Shown piece after piece: positions 25,471 through 35,642 of a stretch of DNA of 64,000 nucleotides (position 1 is the first letter of the stretch; each line of letters begins with the position of its first letter). The DNA is taken from NCBI RefSeq assembly GCF_001014975.1, contig NZ_BBXA01000022.1:1-64000 (forward strand), written 5' to 3'. Source of the DNA: Novosphingobium sp. MD-1. Lineage in GTDB: Bacteria; Pseudomonadota; Alphaproteobacteria; Sphingomonadales; Sphingomonadaceae. The notes beneath the pieces are model-generated. The model was given only the letters and a program-made list of their open reading frames with translations. It had not been told where the DNA came from and made no database searches. Position numbers and translations under genes: made by a program.

Positions 25471-25833
25471 ATGGGCAAGGCCTTCTCCGTCGGGCGCAGT
25501 CGGGGCCAACTGGATTGGCGCAAGCGGATGAGCGACACGGTCGCCTATGCGTTGCTGGTCTATACCGGCCTGCAGATTTTCGTGACCATGCAGGCGATCG
25601 AGGGGGACAGCGCTTCCGCATTGCCGATGCTGGCGCTGGTGGTGCTGGTAGGGGCGATCATTCCTATGTTCCGCCGCTTCGAACGGCGCTGGGAGCATAT
25701 CGGCGATGCCGCAGCCGCCGATCCGGACCGGCGCGTGGCGTTCCGCAAGGATCAGGTTTCGATCTGGCTGCTGGCTATCGGGCTGCCGTTCCTGTTGACC
25801 GGCCTGTTCAAGCTGATCGCCGCGCTGTTCTGA
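25471..25833 (+). CDS. Small hypothetical membrane protein
   Basis: A 120-residue protein with a basic N-terminus and three likely membrane segments (about 24-40, 52-67, 97-118) separated by a charged loop 'RRFERRWEHIGD'. I do not recognise a family. A Shine-Dalgarno (GGAAGG) precedes the ATG. It stands alone between divergent lptB and the PmbA gene 119 bases downstream. Confidence 0.7.
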   Translation: MGKAFSVGRSRGQLDWRKRMSDTVAYALLVYTGLQIFVTMQAIEGDSASALPMLALVVLVGAIIPMFRRFERRWEHIGDAAAADPDRRVAFRKDQVSIWLLAIGLPFLLTGLFKLIAALF

Positions 25834-25952
25834 AGAGAGCGTCCTTGCCCGGTCGGCAAGGCCGCGATTGCGGTCGTGAATCGGGCGGGCTAGACGCCGT
25901 GGCCTGATCGCTTGCGCGGCACCCCTCCGCGCCCCATCCGAGAGGCCGAACC

Positions 25953-27299
25953 ATGTTGTCCCCCGCCGTAGCCCAGGAGCGCTGCCACGCGCTGATCGAA
26001 CGCGCCGTGCGCGCCGGCGCGGAGGCGGGCGATGCGATCTATCTCGCCAACGCCAGCGAATCGGTGCAGGTCCGGCTCGGCGCGCTGGAGGATGTGGAGC
26101 GGTCGGAGTCCGAACATATCGGCCTGCGCGTGTTTGTCGGCGGCGCTTCCGCCTCGATCGGGTCGACCGACCTCGGCGATGCCGCGCTCGACGAACTGGC
26201 GACACGCGCGGTGGCGATGGCGCGGGCGGCGCCCGCGGACAAGTATGCGGGCCTCGCGCCGGGGGACCGGCTGGCGAAAGGCCCGTTCGCGGACCTCGAT
26301 CTGGAAGACGCCGCCGAGCGTTCGCCGCAGGACTTGCGCGCCGCAGCCGAGGAAGCGGAAGACGCCGCCCGCGCGGTTGCGGGCGTGACCAACAGCGAAG
26401 GCGCGGGCGCCAGCGCCGGGCGCGGCGTGGTCGCGCTTGCTACCAGCCATGGCTTTTCCGGGGCCTATGCCGCGACCAGCCACGGGTTGTCGGCGTCCGT
26501 CGTGGCCGGCGAAGGCGGCGCGATGCAGCGCGATTACAGCTGGCGCAGCGGCCGCCATGCCGCCGACCTGCTGCCCCCCGCCGAAATCGGCCGCCGCGCC
26601 GGAGACCGCGCCGTGGCGCGGCTCAACCCCGGCAAGCTCAAGAGCGGAACGATGCCGGTGGTGTTCGATCCTCGCGTCGGGGGATCACTCGTCGGGCATC
26701 TGCTGGGCGCGATATCGGGCGCGGCGATCGCGCGGCGCGCCAGTTTTCTGCTGGATCGCGATGGCGCGCAGCTGTTCGACTCCGCCATCACCATTCTCGA
26801 CGATCCGCTGCGGCCGCGCGGGTTGCGTTCGCGCCCGTTCGACGGCGAAGGCCTGCCGACCGCGCCGCGCGCGCTGGTGGAGGCCGGGCGGCTGACCGGA
26901 TGGCTGATGGATTCGGCCTCGGCCCGTCAGCTTGGCGCGGAGCCGACCGGCCATGCGTCGCGCGGGGCTTCGGGGCCGCCGCACGTCACGGCCAGCAATG
27001 TGGTGCTCCAGCCCGGCACAGTCACGCCGCAGGCGCTGATGGCGGACATCGCCGACGGCGTCTATGTGACCGAGCTGCTCGGGCAGGGGGTGAATGGCGT
27101 GACCGGCGACTACAGCCGGGGCGCTTCGGGCTTCCGCATCGTCAATGGCGAGATCGCCGGGGCGGTGGCCGAATTCACCGTGGCCGGCAACCTGATCGAC
27201 ATGTTCGCGGCGCTGGTGGCGGCGGACGATCTCGATATTCATCGCGGCATCGATGTGCCGACGCTGCGCATCGACGGCCTCAGCATTGCCGGGGATTGA
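25953..27299 (+). CDS. pmbA: TldE/PmbA-type metalloprotease subunit
   Basis: A 448-residue TldD/TldE-family protein. Marks are 'GLRVFVGGASASIGSTDLG' in the N-terminal domain, 'MPVVFDPRVGGSLVGHLLGAISG', 'LRSRPFDGEGLPTAPRALVEAGRLTGWL', and the C-terminal 'VTGDYSRGASGFRIVNGEIAGAVAEFTVAGNLIDMF'. TldD/TldE process peptides such as microcin precursors and act on CcdA. TldE lacks the metal-binding HExxxH of TldD, and none is seen here, supporting the TldE assignment; tldD is not in the window. Shine-Dalgarno GAGAGG precedes the ATG. Confidence 0.93.
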   Translation: MLSPAVAQERCHALIERAVRAGAEAGDAIYLANASESVQVRLGALEDVERSESEHIGLRVFVGGASASIGSTDLGDAALDELATRAVAMARAAPADKYAGLAPGDRLAKGPFADLDLEDAAERSPQDLRAAAEEAEDAARAVAGVTNSEGAGASAGRGVVALATSHGFSGAYAATSHGLSASVVAGEGGAMQRDYSWRSGRHAADLLPPAEIGRRAGDRAVARLNPGKLKSGTMPVVFDPRVGGSLVGHLLGAISGAAIARRASFLLDRDGAQLFDSAITILDDPLRPRGLRSRPFDGEGLPTAPRALVEAGRLTGWLMDSASARQLGAEPTGHASRGASGPPHVTASNVVLQPGTVTPQALMADIADGVYVTELLGQGVNGVTGDYSRGASGFRIVNGEIAGAVAEFTVAGNLIDMFAALVAADDLDIHRGIDVPTLRIDGLSIAGD

Positions 27300-27378
27300 G
27301 GCCAGCATTGAGGCCACCGGGGCCATGGGGCGGGGCCGGCGGGGAACTTTTGCCCGACCGGCGCGCTGTTGGGCGCAT

Positions 27379-28743
27379 ATGGCCGTTTCTAGTGTTTCAC
27401 ACCTTCGCCTGCCCGCCCTGATCCTGTCGCTGCTGGCCGCGTCGATGATGCCGGCCGGGCCGGTTGCCGCGCAGAGCGCATCGCCCTCCGCCAGCACGTC
27501 GTCCTCCGCATCCGGCGGCGCGATCGCCTCCACCGTTTCAGCCGATGCGGACGCGCAGATCGCCGCGCGCATCCGCGGCATCTTCGCCGAGATCGGCAGT
27601 CTCAACGGGATCGACGTGCGCGTGGCCTCCGGCGTCGTCACGCTCAGCGGGCAGGTGGCCGACGAGAACGCGATCGCGCAGGCGCAGGCGATCGCCGGGC
27701 GCGTGGCCGGCGTGGTGACCGTGCAGAACCGCGTGACCCGCAATCTGGCCGTGGACAGCAATCTCGACCCGGCGCTGAGCGGCGCGCGCGGCAAGTTCGC
27801 CGGGCTGGTTGCAGCGCTGCCGCTGATCGGCGTGTCGATCGCGGTGGCGGTGCTGATCGGGATGCTCGGTTACGCGATCGCTGCCCGCAAGAACCTGTGG
27901 CACCGCGTCGCGCCCAATCCGTTCCTGGCCGAACTGCTCGCCAGCGCGATCCGCTTCACGTTCGTGGTGGCGGGGATCGTGCTGGCGCTCGACATCGTGG
28001 GAGCCACGGCGCTGCTTGGCGCGGTGCTGGGCGGCGCGGGGGTGTTCGGCATCGCGGTGGGCTTTGCGGTCAAGGACACCATCGATAACTACATTTCGTC
28101 GCTGATGCTCTCGATCCGCCAGCCTTTCCGCGCCAACGACCATGTGAAGATCGATTCGTGGGAAGGCCGCGTGGTGCGCCTGACCAGCCGCGCCACCGTG
28201 CTGATGACGCTGGATGGCAACCACCTGCGCATTCCCAACAGCACCGTGTTCAAGGCGGTGATCGTCAATTTCACCACGAACCCGACGCGGCGCTTTGCGT
28301 TCGAGGTGGGGATCGATCCGGCCGCCGATCCGGCGACGGCGCGCGCGGTGGCGCTGGAGGCGATGCGCGGGCAGGATTTCGTGCTGCCGGCGCCGGAGCC
28401 GTCAACCGAAGTGGTCAGCATCGACGGCGCGACGCAGGTCCTGCGCTTCACCGGCTGGGTGGACCAGACGCAGACCGGTTTCGGCAAGGCGCGGACGCTG
28501 GTGATCGAGGCGGTGCGGCGCGCGCTGCGCGAGCAGGGCTTCGCGCTGCCGGACACGGTCTATCACGTGCGCATGGAGCAGGATGCCGGCGAAGCGGCGC
28601 CAAAGGCCGAGGCGCCGCCGGTCCAGGCCGCCGGCGCCGAGAGCGTGGCGCCCGAGCATCATATCGCGACGATGGTCGATCGCGAGCGCGCGGGCAATGC
28701 GCAGGGCCGCGATCTGCTTGACGCCAGCCGCCCCACCGAGTGA
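27379..28743 (+). CDS. Mechanosensitive channel (MscS family) with N-terminal BON domain
   Basis: A 454-residue protein. A signal peptide-like start (1-32, ending 'GPVAAQSA') is followed by a Ser/Ala-rich stretch, a BON domain at about 55-120 ('LNGIDVRVASGVVTLSGQVADENA') in the periplasm, then membrane helices and the MscS core: 'GAVLGGAGVFGIAVGFAVKDTIDNYISSLML' is the pore helix TM3, and 'NDHVKIDSWEGRVVRLTSRATVLMTLDGNHLRIPNS' the beta domain. Opens under membrane tension to release solutes. The C-terminal 60 residues are low-complexity. BON-MscS fusions are known but not common. Confidence 0.9.
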   Translation: MAVSSVSHLRLPALILSLLAASMMPAGPVAAQSASPSASTSSSASGGAIASTVSADADAQIAARIRGIFAEIGSLNGIDVRVASGVVTLSGQVADENAIAQAQAIAGRVAGVVTVQNRVTRNLAVDSNLDPALSGARGKFAGLVAALPLIGVSIAVAVLIGMLGYAIAARKNLWHRVAPNPFLAELLASAIRFTFVVAGIVLALDIVGATALLGAVLGGAGVFGIAVGFAVKDTIDNYISSLMLSIRQPFRANDHVKIDSWEGRVVRLTSRATVLMTLDGNHLRIPNSTVFKAVIVNFTTNPTRRFAFEVGIDPAADPATARAVALEAMRGQDFVLPAPEPSTEVVSIDGATQVLRFTGWVDQTQTGFGKARTLVIEAVRRALREQGFALPDTVYHVRMEQDAGEAAPKAEAPPVQAAGAESVAPEHHIATMVDRERAGNAQGRDLLDASRPTE

Positions 28744-28767
28744 GGCGGCCGGTCGGTCCGCAAAGGG

Positions 28768-29316
28768 TCAGTCGACCTTGGCGGTCTTGGCAGCCTTGGC
28801 GCGCTCGATCGCCTCGATCGTGATGCGCTTGGCGTCGTCGGCGCCGCCCCAGGTGCCGATGCGCACCCACTTCTTCTTTTCCAGATCCTTGTAGTGGGTG
28901 AAGAAGTGCTCGATCTGCTCCATGACGATGCCGGGCAGGTCGTCCTTCTCGGCGACGTCGGAGTAGTAGGGGAAAGTCTTGTCGTCGGGCACGCAGACCA
29001 GCTTCTCGTCGCCGCCGGCTTCGTCTTCCAGGTTCAGCACCGCAATCGGCCGGGCGCGCACGACGCAGCCGGGGATGAAGGGCGAACGCGAGATCACCAG
29101 CGCATCCAGCGGATCGCCATCGGGCGAAAGCGTGTGCGGCACGAAGCCGTAGTTCGCCGGATAGCGCATCGGCGTGTGCAGGATGCGATCGACGAACAGT
29201 GCGCCGGAAGCCTTGTCGAATTCGTACTTCACGGGTTCGCCGCCGGTGGGCACTTCGATGATGACGTTGAGAGTCTCGGGCGGGTTGTCGCCAGTCGGAA
29301 TCAGGTCGATGCGCAT
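28768..29316 (-). CDS. ppa: Inorganic pyrophosphatase
   Basis: A 182-residue family I pyrophosphatase that hydrolyses PPi from biosynthesis. The active-site segments are 'VKYEFDKASGALFVDRILHTPMRYPANYGFVPHT', 'GDPLDALVISR' (the D-G-D-P-x-D-x-x type signature) and 'KDLEKKKWVRIGTWGGADDAK'. The start at 29316 ('MRIDLIPTG') is the family start; upstream frame has no homology. It converges on the MscS gene with 24 bases between. Confidence 0.97.
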   Translation of the reverse strand: MRIDLIPTGDNPPETLNVIIEVPTGGEPVKYEFDKASGALFVDRILHTPMRYPANYGFVPHTLSPDGDPLDALVISRSPFIPGCVVRARPIAVLNLEDEAGGDEKLVCVPDDKTFPYYSDVAEKDDLPGIVMEQIEHFFTHYKDLEKKKWVRIGTWGGADDAKRITIEAIERAKAAKTAKVD

Positions 29317-29438
29317 GGTTTGCCTATGGTTTGGCCCCGAAACGGCGGCCGGTTCGAACACGATGGAGCCGCCTCTAGCGTCGCGCGTTGTGCGCCGCAA
29401 CAATACTTATCGCCAGGAAATCGATCGGATCGGCCGGC

Positions 29439-30113
29439 TCAATGGCCGCCGCCCAGCGCGTTGATGGTGAAAGCGATCACCCCGATGTTGAACACGAACG
29501 CGGCGAACGAATGCAGCGTGACGATGCGCCGGATCGCCTGGCTGGTGATCGCGGTGTCCGATGTCTGGAACGTCATGCCCAGGGTAAAGGCGAAATAGGC
29601 GAAATCGAAGTAGTCCGGCGTGTCCGTGCCTGGAAAATCGAGGCCTCCGGTGTCCTTCCCGTCATCGCCGCCGCGCACGTAGTAGAGGTGCGCGTAGTGC
29701 AGCGCATAGACCATGTTGGCGAAGAGCCAGGTGAGCACGAGCGTGCCGACCAGCTTGACCAGCCCTATGTGGTTGCCCGCGCTGGCGCTGGGCAGTTCGG
29801 CCGCGATCGCCGCCATCACCACCAGCGTGAGCACCGTGGTGATGGCCAGCACCACCACCCTGTTGGCGTCGTTTTCCTCCGAATGGCGGCGCATTGCGGC
29901 GGCATCGCATTCGCGCAGCAGCGGCCACAGCGAGACGAGGAAGGCGGTGGCGCCGAAATCGAAGCCCATCGCCAGCGAATCGGCCATGCCGTGCCCGCCG
30001 AACAGATTGCGCCAGCCGGCGAAGCCCGCCACGCTCAGGATCAGGAACAGGACGAAGCGCGCCGGAGCGAACCGCTGGCCGAGCGCCCACCGTGTTCCCG
30101 TTCCCGAAACCAT
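29439..30113 (-). CDS. DUF1345 membrane protein
   Basis: A 224-residue protein with five or six membrane helices and the DUF1345 pattern: 'GTLVLTWLFANMVYALHYAHLYY', a loop 'GGLDFPGTDTPDYFDFAYFAFTLGMTFQTSDTAI', and 'LHSFAAFVFNIGVIAFTINAL'. Function is unknown; the 'F-P-G-x-x-x-P-D-Y-x-D-F-x-Y-F-x-F-T-x-G-M-x-x-Q-x-S-D' block resembles the selectivity region of two-helix channels. ATG at 30113 was chosen over longer frames, which run into the M61 peptidase gene 4 bases away; co-transcription with it is likely. Confidence 0.85.
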   Translation of the reverse strand: MVSGTGTRWALGQRFAPARFVLFLILSVAGFAGWRNLFGGHGMADSLAMGFDFGATAFLVSLWPLLRECDAAAMRRHSEENDANRVVVLAITTVLTLVVMAAIAAELPSASAGNHIGLVKLVGTLVLTWLFANMVYALHYAHLYYVRGGDDGKDTGGLDFPGTDTPDYFDFAYFAFTLGMTFQTSDTAITSQAIRRIVTLHSFAAFVFNIGVIAFTINALGGGH

Positions 30114-30117
30114 GGTG

Positions 30118-32091
30118 CTAGCGCGTCGTCCGCTTGGGCGAGAGCAGGATGTCCAGCCCGGTGGGCGCGGTGCCCGGCGCGGCGCGTTCCAGCCAGGGCC
30201 AGCGCAGCCCGTCATGGTAATCGATCGACACCGTGGTGACGCGGTCGTCGCGCCGGATCGTCAGGTCCAGCGGCTTGGCGCCGCCGGCGGCGTCGGTCTT
30301 GGCGGCGGTGATCGCCTGCTTCAGCGTATCCTGATCGTAGGTCAGGCCATTGACCGCGACGATCTGCACGCCGCTGACCACGCCGGCCTTGAACGCGGCG
30401 CTGTCCCAGCGGCAGGACGTGACCTTGCCGTCCTTGTCGATCGTCACGCCGATCGAATGGTAGAGCGAAAGCGCCTTGCTGTCCGCGGCGCGGGCCTTGT
30501 CGAACGGGTTCGGTTCGGCCTTCCACACCAGCTTGTAGCCGCCGCGCTCGATCCCGCCGAGCGGCGCGGGCTGGCCCGGCGTCTGGATGCGGGTCTTGAG
30601 GAAGCTGGCCCAGTCATAGGGGAACACGCCGTTGAGCGTGGAAACCACGTCCTCGAACTCGTAGGGCACCACGCCCCAATCGCCATCGCGGATGCCGAAG
30701 AAGGCCTTGGCGAAATCGTCGAGCCCCTTCTTGCCGGCGGTGCCCTGCCGGATGATCTGGTCCGCTTCCAGCCAGACCAGCGCGCCTTCGGTGTAGTACT
30801 CCTCGTTGCGGGCCAGCGAACTGAACGGCTTGGGCTTGCGCGCGGCGAAGACGGGATCGTGCGTGGTGTCCTCCACCGAACGCCATTCGCGGCCCGGATA
30901 CTGGGTGAACAGGCCGGCGTTGTTGGCCAGCATGCCCAGCACGGTATCCTTGGTTTGCACGCCCGACCGCGCGGCCAGCACATAGCCCCAGAACTGGTCC
31001 TGCCCTTCATAGACCCACAGCAGGTTGTCCTGCATTGGCTGGCGGTAATCGGGCGTCCACAGCTTGGCCGGGCGGCGGAACTTGCCGTCCCAGCTGTGCG
31101 AGAATTCGTGCGGGATGACGTTGCGGTCCCAGTCGTTCGCGGCCCAGTCGATCCAGGTGCGCGGCTCGTACTGGTTTTCGCTCGACCGGTGGTGCTCCAG
31201 CCCGATCCCGCCCATGCGGTCGGTCAGCGCCAGCAGCAGGTCGTAGTGATCGAAATGCTTCGCGCCATAGAGCGCCAGCCCCTCGTCCACCAGCGCGCGG
31301 TAGGTGGCGAGGTTTTCGGGCTTTATCGCCAGCAGCTCGGGCTTGTCGGCAATGGCATCGAGCCAGACCGAATTGCCGAGGAAGAAGCGCTGGGCATGAA
31401 GGCCGGCGAAGATCGGGGAATCGACCAGCGTCTCGTAATCGGTGACGTCCCAGCTCACGCGGTTGCCGGTCTGCTTCTTGCCATCAAGCGCGGTGAACAC
31501 CGTCCAGCCATCGGGCACGGCGACGGTGGGCTGCACCCGGATCTGGCGGACATAGTGCCCGGCGGGATAGAGCGACATCTTCTCCCACTGCAGGTTCAGC
31601 ATTTCGCGCGTCATGGTCACGCGGCCTTCGGAATCGCGCAGGGGCGAGGTGTGGACCATCCGCGCCTCGATCGCGGACGTGCCGGCCGGCACGTCGACAT
31701 GGAAGGCATAGACCTCGACCGGATCGCGCGTCCACGTCAGCACCTTGCCGCCGGCGGTGAAGCGCACGTCGGCGAGTTCGGACAGCGGCCCGCGCGGGCC
31801 GTGGTTGCCGGGCAACCATTGCGGATAGAGCAGCGTCAGCCGCGTCGCGCCGGGGGGAACCGGGATCGTCTCGGTCACGCGGTAGGCTCCGCGCGTCACG
31901 TCGGTGGCGTCGATGTCGAGCCGGATCGTGCCGGGAAACGGCTTGTCCTCGGGATCGGGCACCTGGTGCACGATGGGCACCGCCATCGGCTTCGTGTTGG
32001 TGGCCGGCTGGACCTGGGCATGGGCCGGAAGGGTGGAAGCGGTGACGAGAAGCGCGGCGAGAAGGGCCGGGGTCTTGAAGGATTTTGCCAT
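30118..32091 (-). CDS. M61-family metallopeptidase (glycyl aminopeptidase type)
   Basis: A 657-residue secreted zinc peptidase. A signal peptide is visible at residues 1-24 ('[16 protein letters not shown]'), then the beta-rich N-terminal domain, the gluzincin motif '[17 protein letters not shown]' (HExxH) encoded near 31090-31125, with the downstream glutamate in '[13 protein letters not shown]', and a C-terminal PDZ domain ('[20 protein letters not shown]'). The M61 family cleaves N-terminal Gly or Ala. Expected in the periplasm or outside. The ATG at 32091 was chosen for the signal peptide; it is divergent from hisS. Confidence 0.93.
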   Translation of the reverse strand: MAKSFKTPALLAALLVTASTLPAHAQVQPATNTKPMAVPIVHQVPDPEDKPFPGTIRLDIDATDVTRGAYRVTETIPVPPGATRLTLLYPQWLPGNHGPRGPLSELADVRFTAGGKVLTWTRDPVEVYAFHVDVPAGTSAIEARMVHTSPLRDSEGRVTMTREMLNLQWEKMSLYPAGHYVRQIRVQPTVAVPDGWTVFTALDGKKQTGNRVSWDVTDYETLVDSPIFAGLHAQRFFLGNSVWLDAIADKPELLAIKPENLATYRALVDEGLALYGAKHFDHYDLLLALTDRMGGIGLEHHRSSENQYEPRTWIDWAANDWDRNVIPHEFSHSWDGKFRRPAKLWTPDYRQPMQDNLLWVYEGQDQFWGYVLAARSGVQTKDTVLGMLANNAGLFTQYPGREWRSVEDTTHDPVFAARKPKPFSSLARNEEYYTEGALVWLEADQIIRQGTAGKKGLDDFAKAFFGIRDGDWGVVPYEFEDVVSTLNGVFPYDWASFLKTRIQTPGQPAPLGGIERGGYKLVWKAEPNPFDKARAADSKALSLYHSIGVTIDKDGKVTSCRWDSAAFKAGVVSGVQIVAVNGLTYDQDTLKQAITAAKTDAAGGAKPLDLTIRRDDRVTTVSIDYHDGLRWPWLERAAPGTAPTGLDILLSPKRTTR

Positions 32092-32179
32092 GGCGCCTTC
32101 ATGGCGCGAACCGGTTCCGTCCGCAACCATTGCCGAGTGCCCTTTTCGTGGGACCACAATGCGGCTAATCGCGCGGGCC

Positions 32180-33511
32180 ATGAGCCAGATTCAGACGCCC
32201 CAGGCCATTCGCGGCACGCAGGACATTTTCGGTGCCGACGCCGAGGCCTTCGCCTTCGTGGTCGAGACCTTCGAACGCGTGCGCAAGCTGTACCGCTTCC
32301 GCCGCGCGGAAATGCCGGTGTTCGAAAAGACCGCCGTGTTCAGCCGCTCACTGGGCGAGACGACCGATGTCGTGTCCAAGGAAATGTACAGCTTCGAGGA
32401 TCGCGGCGGGGAATCGCTGACGCTGCGCCCGGAATTCACCGCCGGCCTCGCCCGCGCCTACCTGACCAACGGCTGGCAGCAATATGCCCCGGTCAAGGTG
32501 GCGACGCACGGGCCGCTGTTCCGCTACGAACGGCCGCAGAAGGGCCGTTACCGCCAGTTCCACCAGCTCGACGCCGAAGTGATCGGCGCGGCCGAACCGC
32601 AGGCCGACGTGGAACTGCTGGTGATGGCGGACCAGCTGCTGAAGGAACTGGGCATCGCCGACGGCGTGACGCTGCAGCTCAACACGCTGGGCGATGCGGA
32701 AAGCCGCGAGGCGTGGCGCGCCGCGCTGATCGAATACTTCCGCGCCGTGAAGGGCGAGCTGAGCGAGGATTCGCAGGAGCGGCTGGAAAAGAACCCGCTG
32801 CGCATCCTCGACAGCAAGGACCCGCGCGACAAGGTCTTCGTCGCGGACGCGCCGAAGATCGACGCGTTCCTCGGGGCCGAGGCGCAGGACTTCTTCGGCA
32901 AGGTGACCGCCGGGCTGGACGCGGCGGGCGTCGCCTGGACGCGCGCGCCGGCGCTGGTGCGCGGGCTGGACTATTACCGCCACACGGCGTTCGAATTCGT
33001 CACCGACCGGCTGGGCGCGCAAGGCACCGTGCTGGGCGGCGGCCGCTATGACGGGCTGATCGAGACGCTGGGCGGGCCGCACACCCCGGCCGTCGGGTGG
33101 GCGGCGGGCGTCGAGCGGCTGGCGATGCTGGTGGGGGATGCGGGCGGGATGGCTGCCGATGTACTGAAGGTAGGCGTTGTGGTTGAAGCGGTTGAAGCGG
33201 AGCCATTCTCTCAATGGTTGTGCGCACAACTTCGTCGGTTACACATCAGCGCCGAGCTTTATTGTCGCGGCAAGCGGCAGAGGCGCTTTGAAAAAGCAAG
33301 AGCTGATAACGCCCAAGTTATCGTAACAGTTCAAGTTCCGCAATCGGCGCCCGCTCAGACCTACGCGGTGAAGCTGGCTCTAACTGGGACTGCCGAGGCA
33401 CCCCAATGGTTGGAAGTGATTGGCGCTGTACTGAGTCAGGACGGCTTCAGTTTTGATTTGCCCGACGGCCTCGTCGTTGGTCCTTGGGTTACGGTCCAGA
33501 AAGCGGCATGA
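32180..33511 (+). CDS. hisS: Histidyl-tRNA synthetase with atypical C-terminal domain
   Basis: A 443-residue class II synthetase. Motif 1 region 'RTQDIF...[17 protein letters not shown]', motif 2 '[19 protein letters not shown]', the HisS-specific '[14 protein letters not shown]' and motif 3 '[28 protein letters not shown]' are all present, so the catalytic core is intact. From about residue 330 (33168 on) the anticodon-binding region changes in base and codon use: about 56% G+C over 33181-33480 by hand count, with TTA, AGA, CTA, AGT and TCT codons that the core avoids. The protein remains in frame and ends ATGA-coupled to prfA. A replaced or foreign-derived domain is possible. Confidence 0.93.
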   Translation: MSQIQTPQAIRGTQDIFGADAEAFAFVVETFERVRKLYRFRRAEMPVFEKTAVFSRSLGETTDVVSKEMYSFEDRGGESLTLRPEFTAGLARAYLTNGWQQYAPVKVATHGPLFRYERPQKGRYRQFHQLDAEVIGAAEPQADVELLVMADQLLKELGIADGVTLQLNTLGDAESREAWRAALIEYFRAVKGELSEDSQERLEKNPLRILDSKDPRDKVFVADAPKIDAFLGAEAQDFFGKVTAGLDAAGVAWTRAPALVRGLDYYRHTAFEFVTDRLGAQGTVLGGGRYDGLIETLGGPHTPAVGWAAGVERLAMLVGDAGGMAADVLKVGVVVEAVEAEPFSQWLCAQLRRLHISAELYCRGKRQRRFEKARADNAQVIVTVQVPQSAPAQTYAVKLALTGTAEAPQWLEVIGAVLSQDGFSFDLPDGLVVGPWVTVQKAA

Positions 33512-34578
33512 GCATCTCCGATACCCGCCTTGCCCAGATCGGCGCGCGGTTCGCGGAGCTGGAGGCGCGGCTGGCTTCGGGGACGCTGGAAGGCGCGGAG
33601 TTCATCGCCGCCAGCCGTGACTATGCCGAGCTGGAGCCGGTGGCGCGGGCCGCCGCTGCCGTCGGCGCGATGCGCGGCGAGCTCGCCAGCCTGTCGGCAC
33701 TCGACGAGCCGGACCCCGACATGCGCGCGCTGGCCGAAGAGGAGATGGCGCGGCTGTCGGCCGACCTGCCCGAGGCCGAGCATCGCCTGGCCGTCGCCAT
33801 GCTGCCGCGCGACACCGCCGACAGCCGCCCGGCCATGCTGGAAATCCGCGCCGGCACTGGCGGGGACGAGGCCGCGCTTTTCGCCGCAGACCTGTTCCGC
33901 ATGTACGAAAAGTACGCCGCCGAGCAGGGCTGGCGGGTGGAAGTCGTCTCGGTCAACGCCAACGATCTGGGCGGCTACAAGGAAGTCGTTGCCAACGTTA
34001 CCGGCAGCGGCGTCTTCGCCAAGCTGAAGTTCGAAAGCGGCGTCCACCGCGTGCAGCGCGTGCCGGTTACCGAATCGGGCGGGCGCATCCATACTTCCGC
34101 CGCAACGGTTGCCGTCTTGCCCGAACCCGATGAGGTGGATATCCGCATCGAGGACAAGGATCTCAAGATCGATGTCTATCGCGCCAGCGGTGCGGGCGGG
34201 CAGCATGTGAACACCACCGATTCGGCGGTGCGCATCACCCACCTGCCCACCGGCACGGTCGTCACCTGTCAGGACGGGCGCAGCCAGCACAAGAACAAGG
34301 ACAAGGCGATGCAGGTCCTGCGCGCCCGCCTGTTCGAGGCGCAGCGCGAAGCCGCGCAGGGCGAGGAGGCCGAAGCGCGCAAGGCCATGGTGGGATCGGG
34401 CGACCGCTCCGAACGCATCCGCACCTACAACTTCCCGCAAGGGCGCGTGACCGACCACCGCATCAACCTGACGCTGCACCGCCTGCCCGAGATCCTCGAA
34501 GGGCCGGGGCTGGGCGAGCTGATCGACGCGCTGACCGCCGAGGACCAGGCCAAGCGGCTGGCGGCGATGGACGCATGA
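33508..34578 (+). CDS. prfA: Peptide chain release factor 1
   Basis: A 356-residue class I release factor reading UAA and UAG. '[25 protein letters not shown]' carries the GGQ motif whose glutamine is methylated by PrmC, encoded next. The codon-recognition region is seen as '[25 protein letters not shown]', where RF1 has P-x-T rather than the SPF of RF2 ('RVPVTE...'). The ATG overlaps the hisS stop (ATGA), and the stop overlaps prmC (ATGA), so hisS, prfA and prmC form one operon. Confidence 0.97.
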   Translation: MSISDTRLAQIGARFAELEARLASGTLEGAEFIAASRDYAELEPVARAAAAVGAMRGELASLSALDEPDPDMRALAEEEMARLSADLPEAEHRLAVAMLPRDTADSRPAMLEIRAGTGGDEAALFAADLFRMYEKYAAEQGWRVEVVSVNANDLGGYKEVVANVTGSGVFAKLKFESGVHRVQRVPVTESGGRIHTSAATVAVLPEPDEVDIRIEDKDLKIDVYRASGAGGQHVNTTDSAVRITHLPTGTVVTCQDGRSQHKNKDKAMQVLRARLFEAQREAAQGEEAEARKAMVGSGDRSERIRTYNFPQGRVTDHRINLTLHRLPEILEGPGLGELIDALTAEDQAKRLAAMDA

Positions 34579-35438
34579 CCGTGGCCGAGCGGCTGCGCGA
34601 TGCCGCCGCGGCGCTGGGGCCGGGCGCATCGACCGCGCGGCTCGACGTGGAACTGCTGATGGCCCACGCGCTGGGCGTATCGCGATCGGACCTGCTGCTG
34701 CGCCACATGCGCGATCCCGCGCCACCCGCGTTCGAGCCGCTGTTCGCGCGGCGGCGGGCGAGCGAGCCGGTTGCCTACATCATGGGCCATGCGGAGTTCT
34801 GGAGCCTGGACCTGGCGGTGACGCCGGACGTGCTGATCCCGCGCGCGGATTCCGAAACGCTGGTGGAAGCGGCGCTTGCCGCCCGGCCCGCTGCGCGCCG
34901 CGTGCTCGATTGCGGCACCGGTTCGGGCGCGCTGCTGCTGGCGGTGTTGAGCGCGCTGCCCGAGGCGCGGGGGGTGGGCATCGACCGTTCGCCCGGCGCG
35001 CTGGCCGTCGCTGCCGGCAATGCGGAGCGCACCGGGCTGGCGGCGCGGGCCATGTTCCACGAGCGCGACTGGGACGTGCCGGGCTGGGCATCCGGGCTCG
35101 ACCGGTTCGACCTGATCCTCGCCAACCCGCCCTATGTGGAAGATGCGGCCGAGCTGGAAGCGGTGGTGCGCGATCACGAACCGGCCGGCGCGCTGTTCGC
35201 GGGGGCGGAGGGACTCGACGCCTACCGCGTGCTGGTGCCGCAACTGCCGGGGCTGCTTGCGCCCGGCGGCGTGGCGCTGGTCGAGATCGGCTGGCGGCAG
35301 GCCGAAGCGGTGGCCGCGCTGGCCGCCGGGGCCGGTCTTTCGGCGCGGCTGCACCACGATCTGGGCGGCCGTCCGCGCGCGCTCGAAATGGCGATTTTAC
35401 CCAAGATTTCGCTTGGCAAGGCATCGTCCGCCGATTAG
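34575..35438 (+). CDS. prmC: Release factor glutamine methyltransferase
   Basis: A 287-residue SAM methyltransferase modifying the GGQ glutamine of release factors. The N-terminal helical domain ('[20 protein letters not shown]') is followed by '[29 protein letters not shown]', the SAM motif '[16 protein letters not shown]' and the catalytic '[11 protein letters not shown]' (NPPY). Coupled to prfA by ATGA, its usual partner. Downstream there are 204 bases before the DUF4167 gene. Confidence 0.97.
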   Translation: MTVAERLRDAAAALGPGASTARLDVELLMAHALGVSRSDLLLRHMRDPAPPAFEPLFARRRASEPVAYIMGHAEFWSLDLAVTPDVLIPRADSETLVEAALAARPAARRVLDCGTGSGALLLAVLSALPEARGVGIDRSPGALAVAAGNAERTGLAARAMFHERDWDVPGWASGLDRFDLILANPPYVEDAAELEAVVRDHEPAGALFAGAEGLDAYRVLVPQLPGLLAPGGVALVEIGWRQAEAVAALAAGAGLSARLHHDLGGRPRALEMAILPKISLGKASSAD

Positions 35439-35642
35439 GAGGCTTGTCAGGCAGGGCGACGGATGAAGGCTTCCCGTCCCGGCCAGTTCCACCATTTGCA
35501 GGAAAGACCGGCCTTTTCGGGTCGGCCGAAAGCAGATGCTGGGTTCCACGTTCCGAAGGCCGGGACTGTGGCGGAGGGTTGTGCGGCATTCTGATTCAAC
35601 GGACGTTGCAATGGGGCCGCCCCAAGCAAGGAAGTGCCTGAG

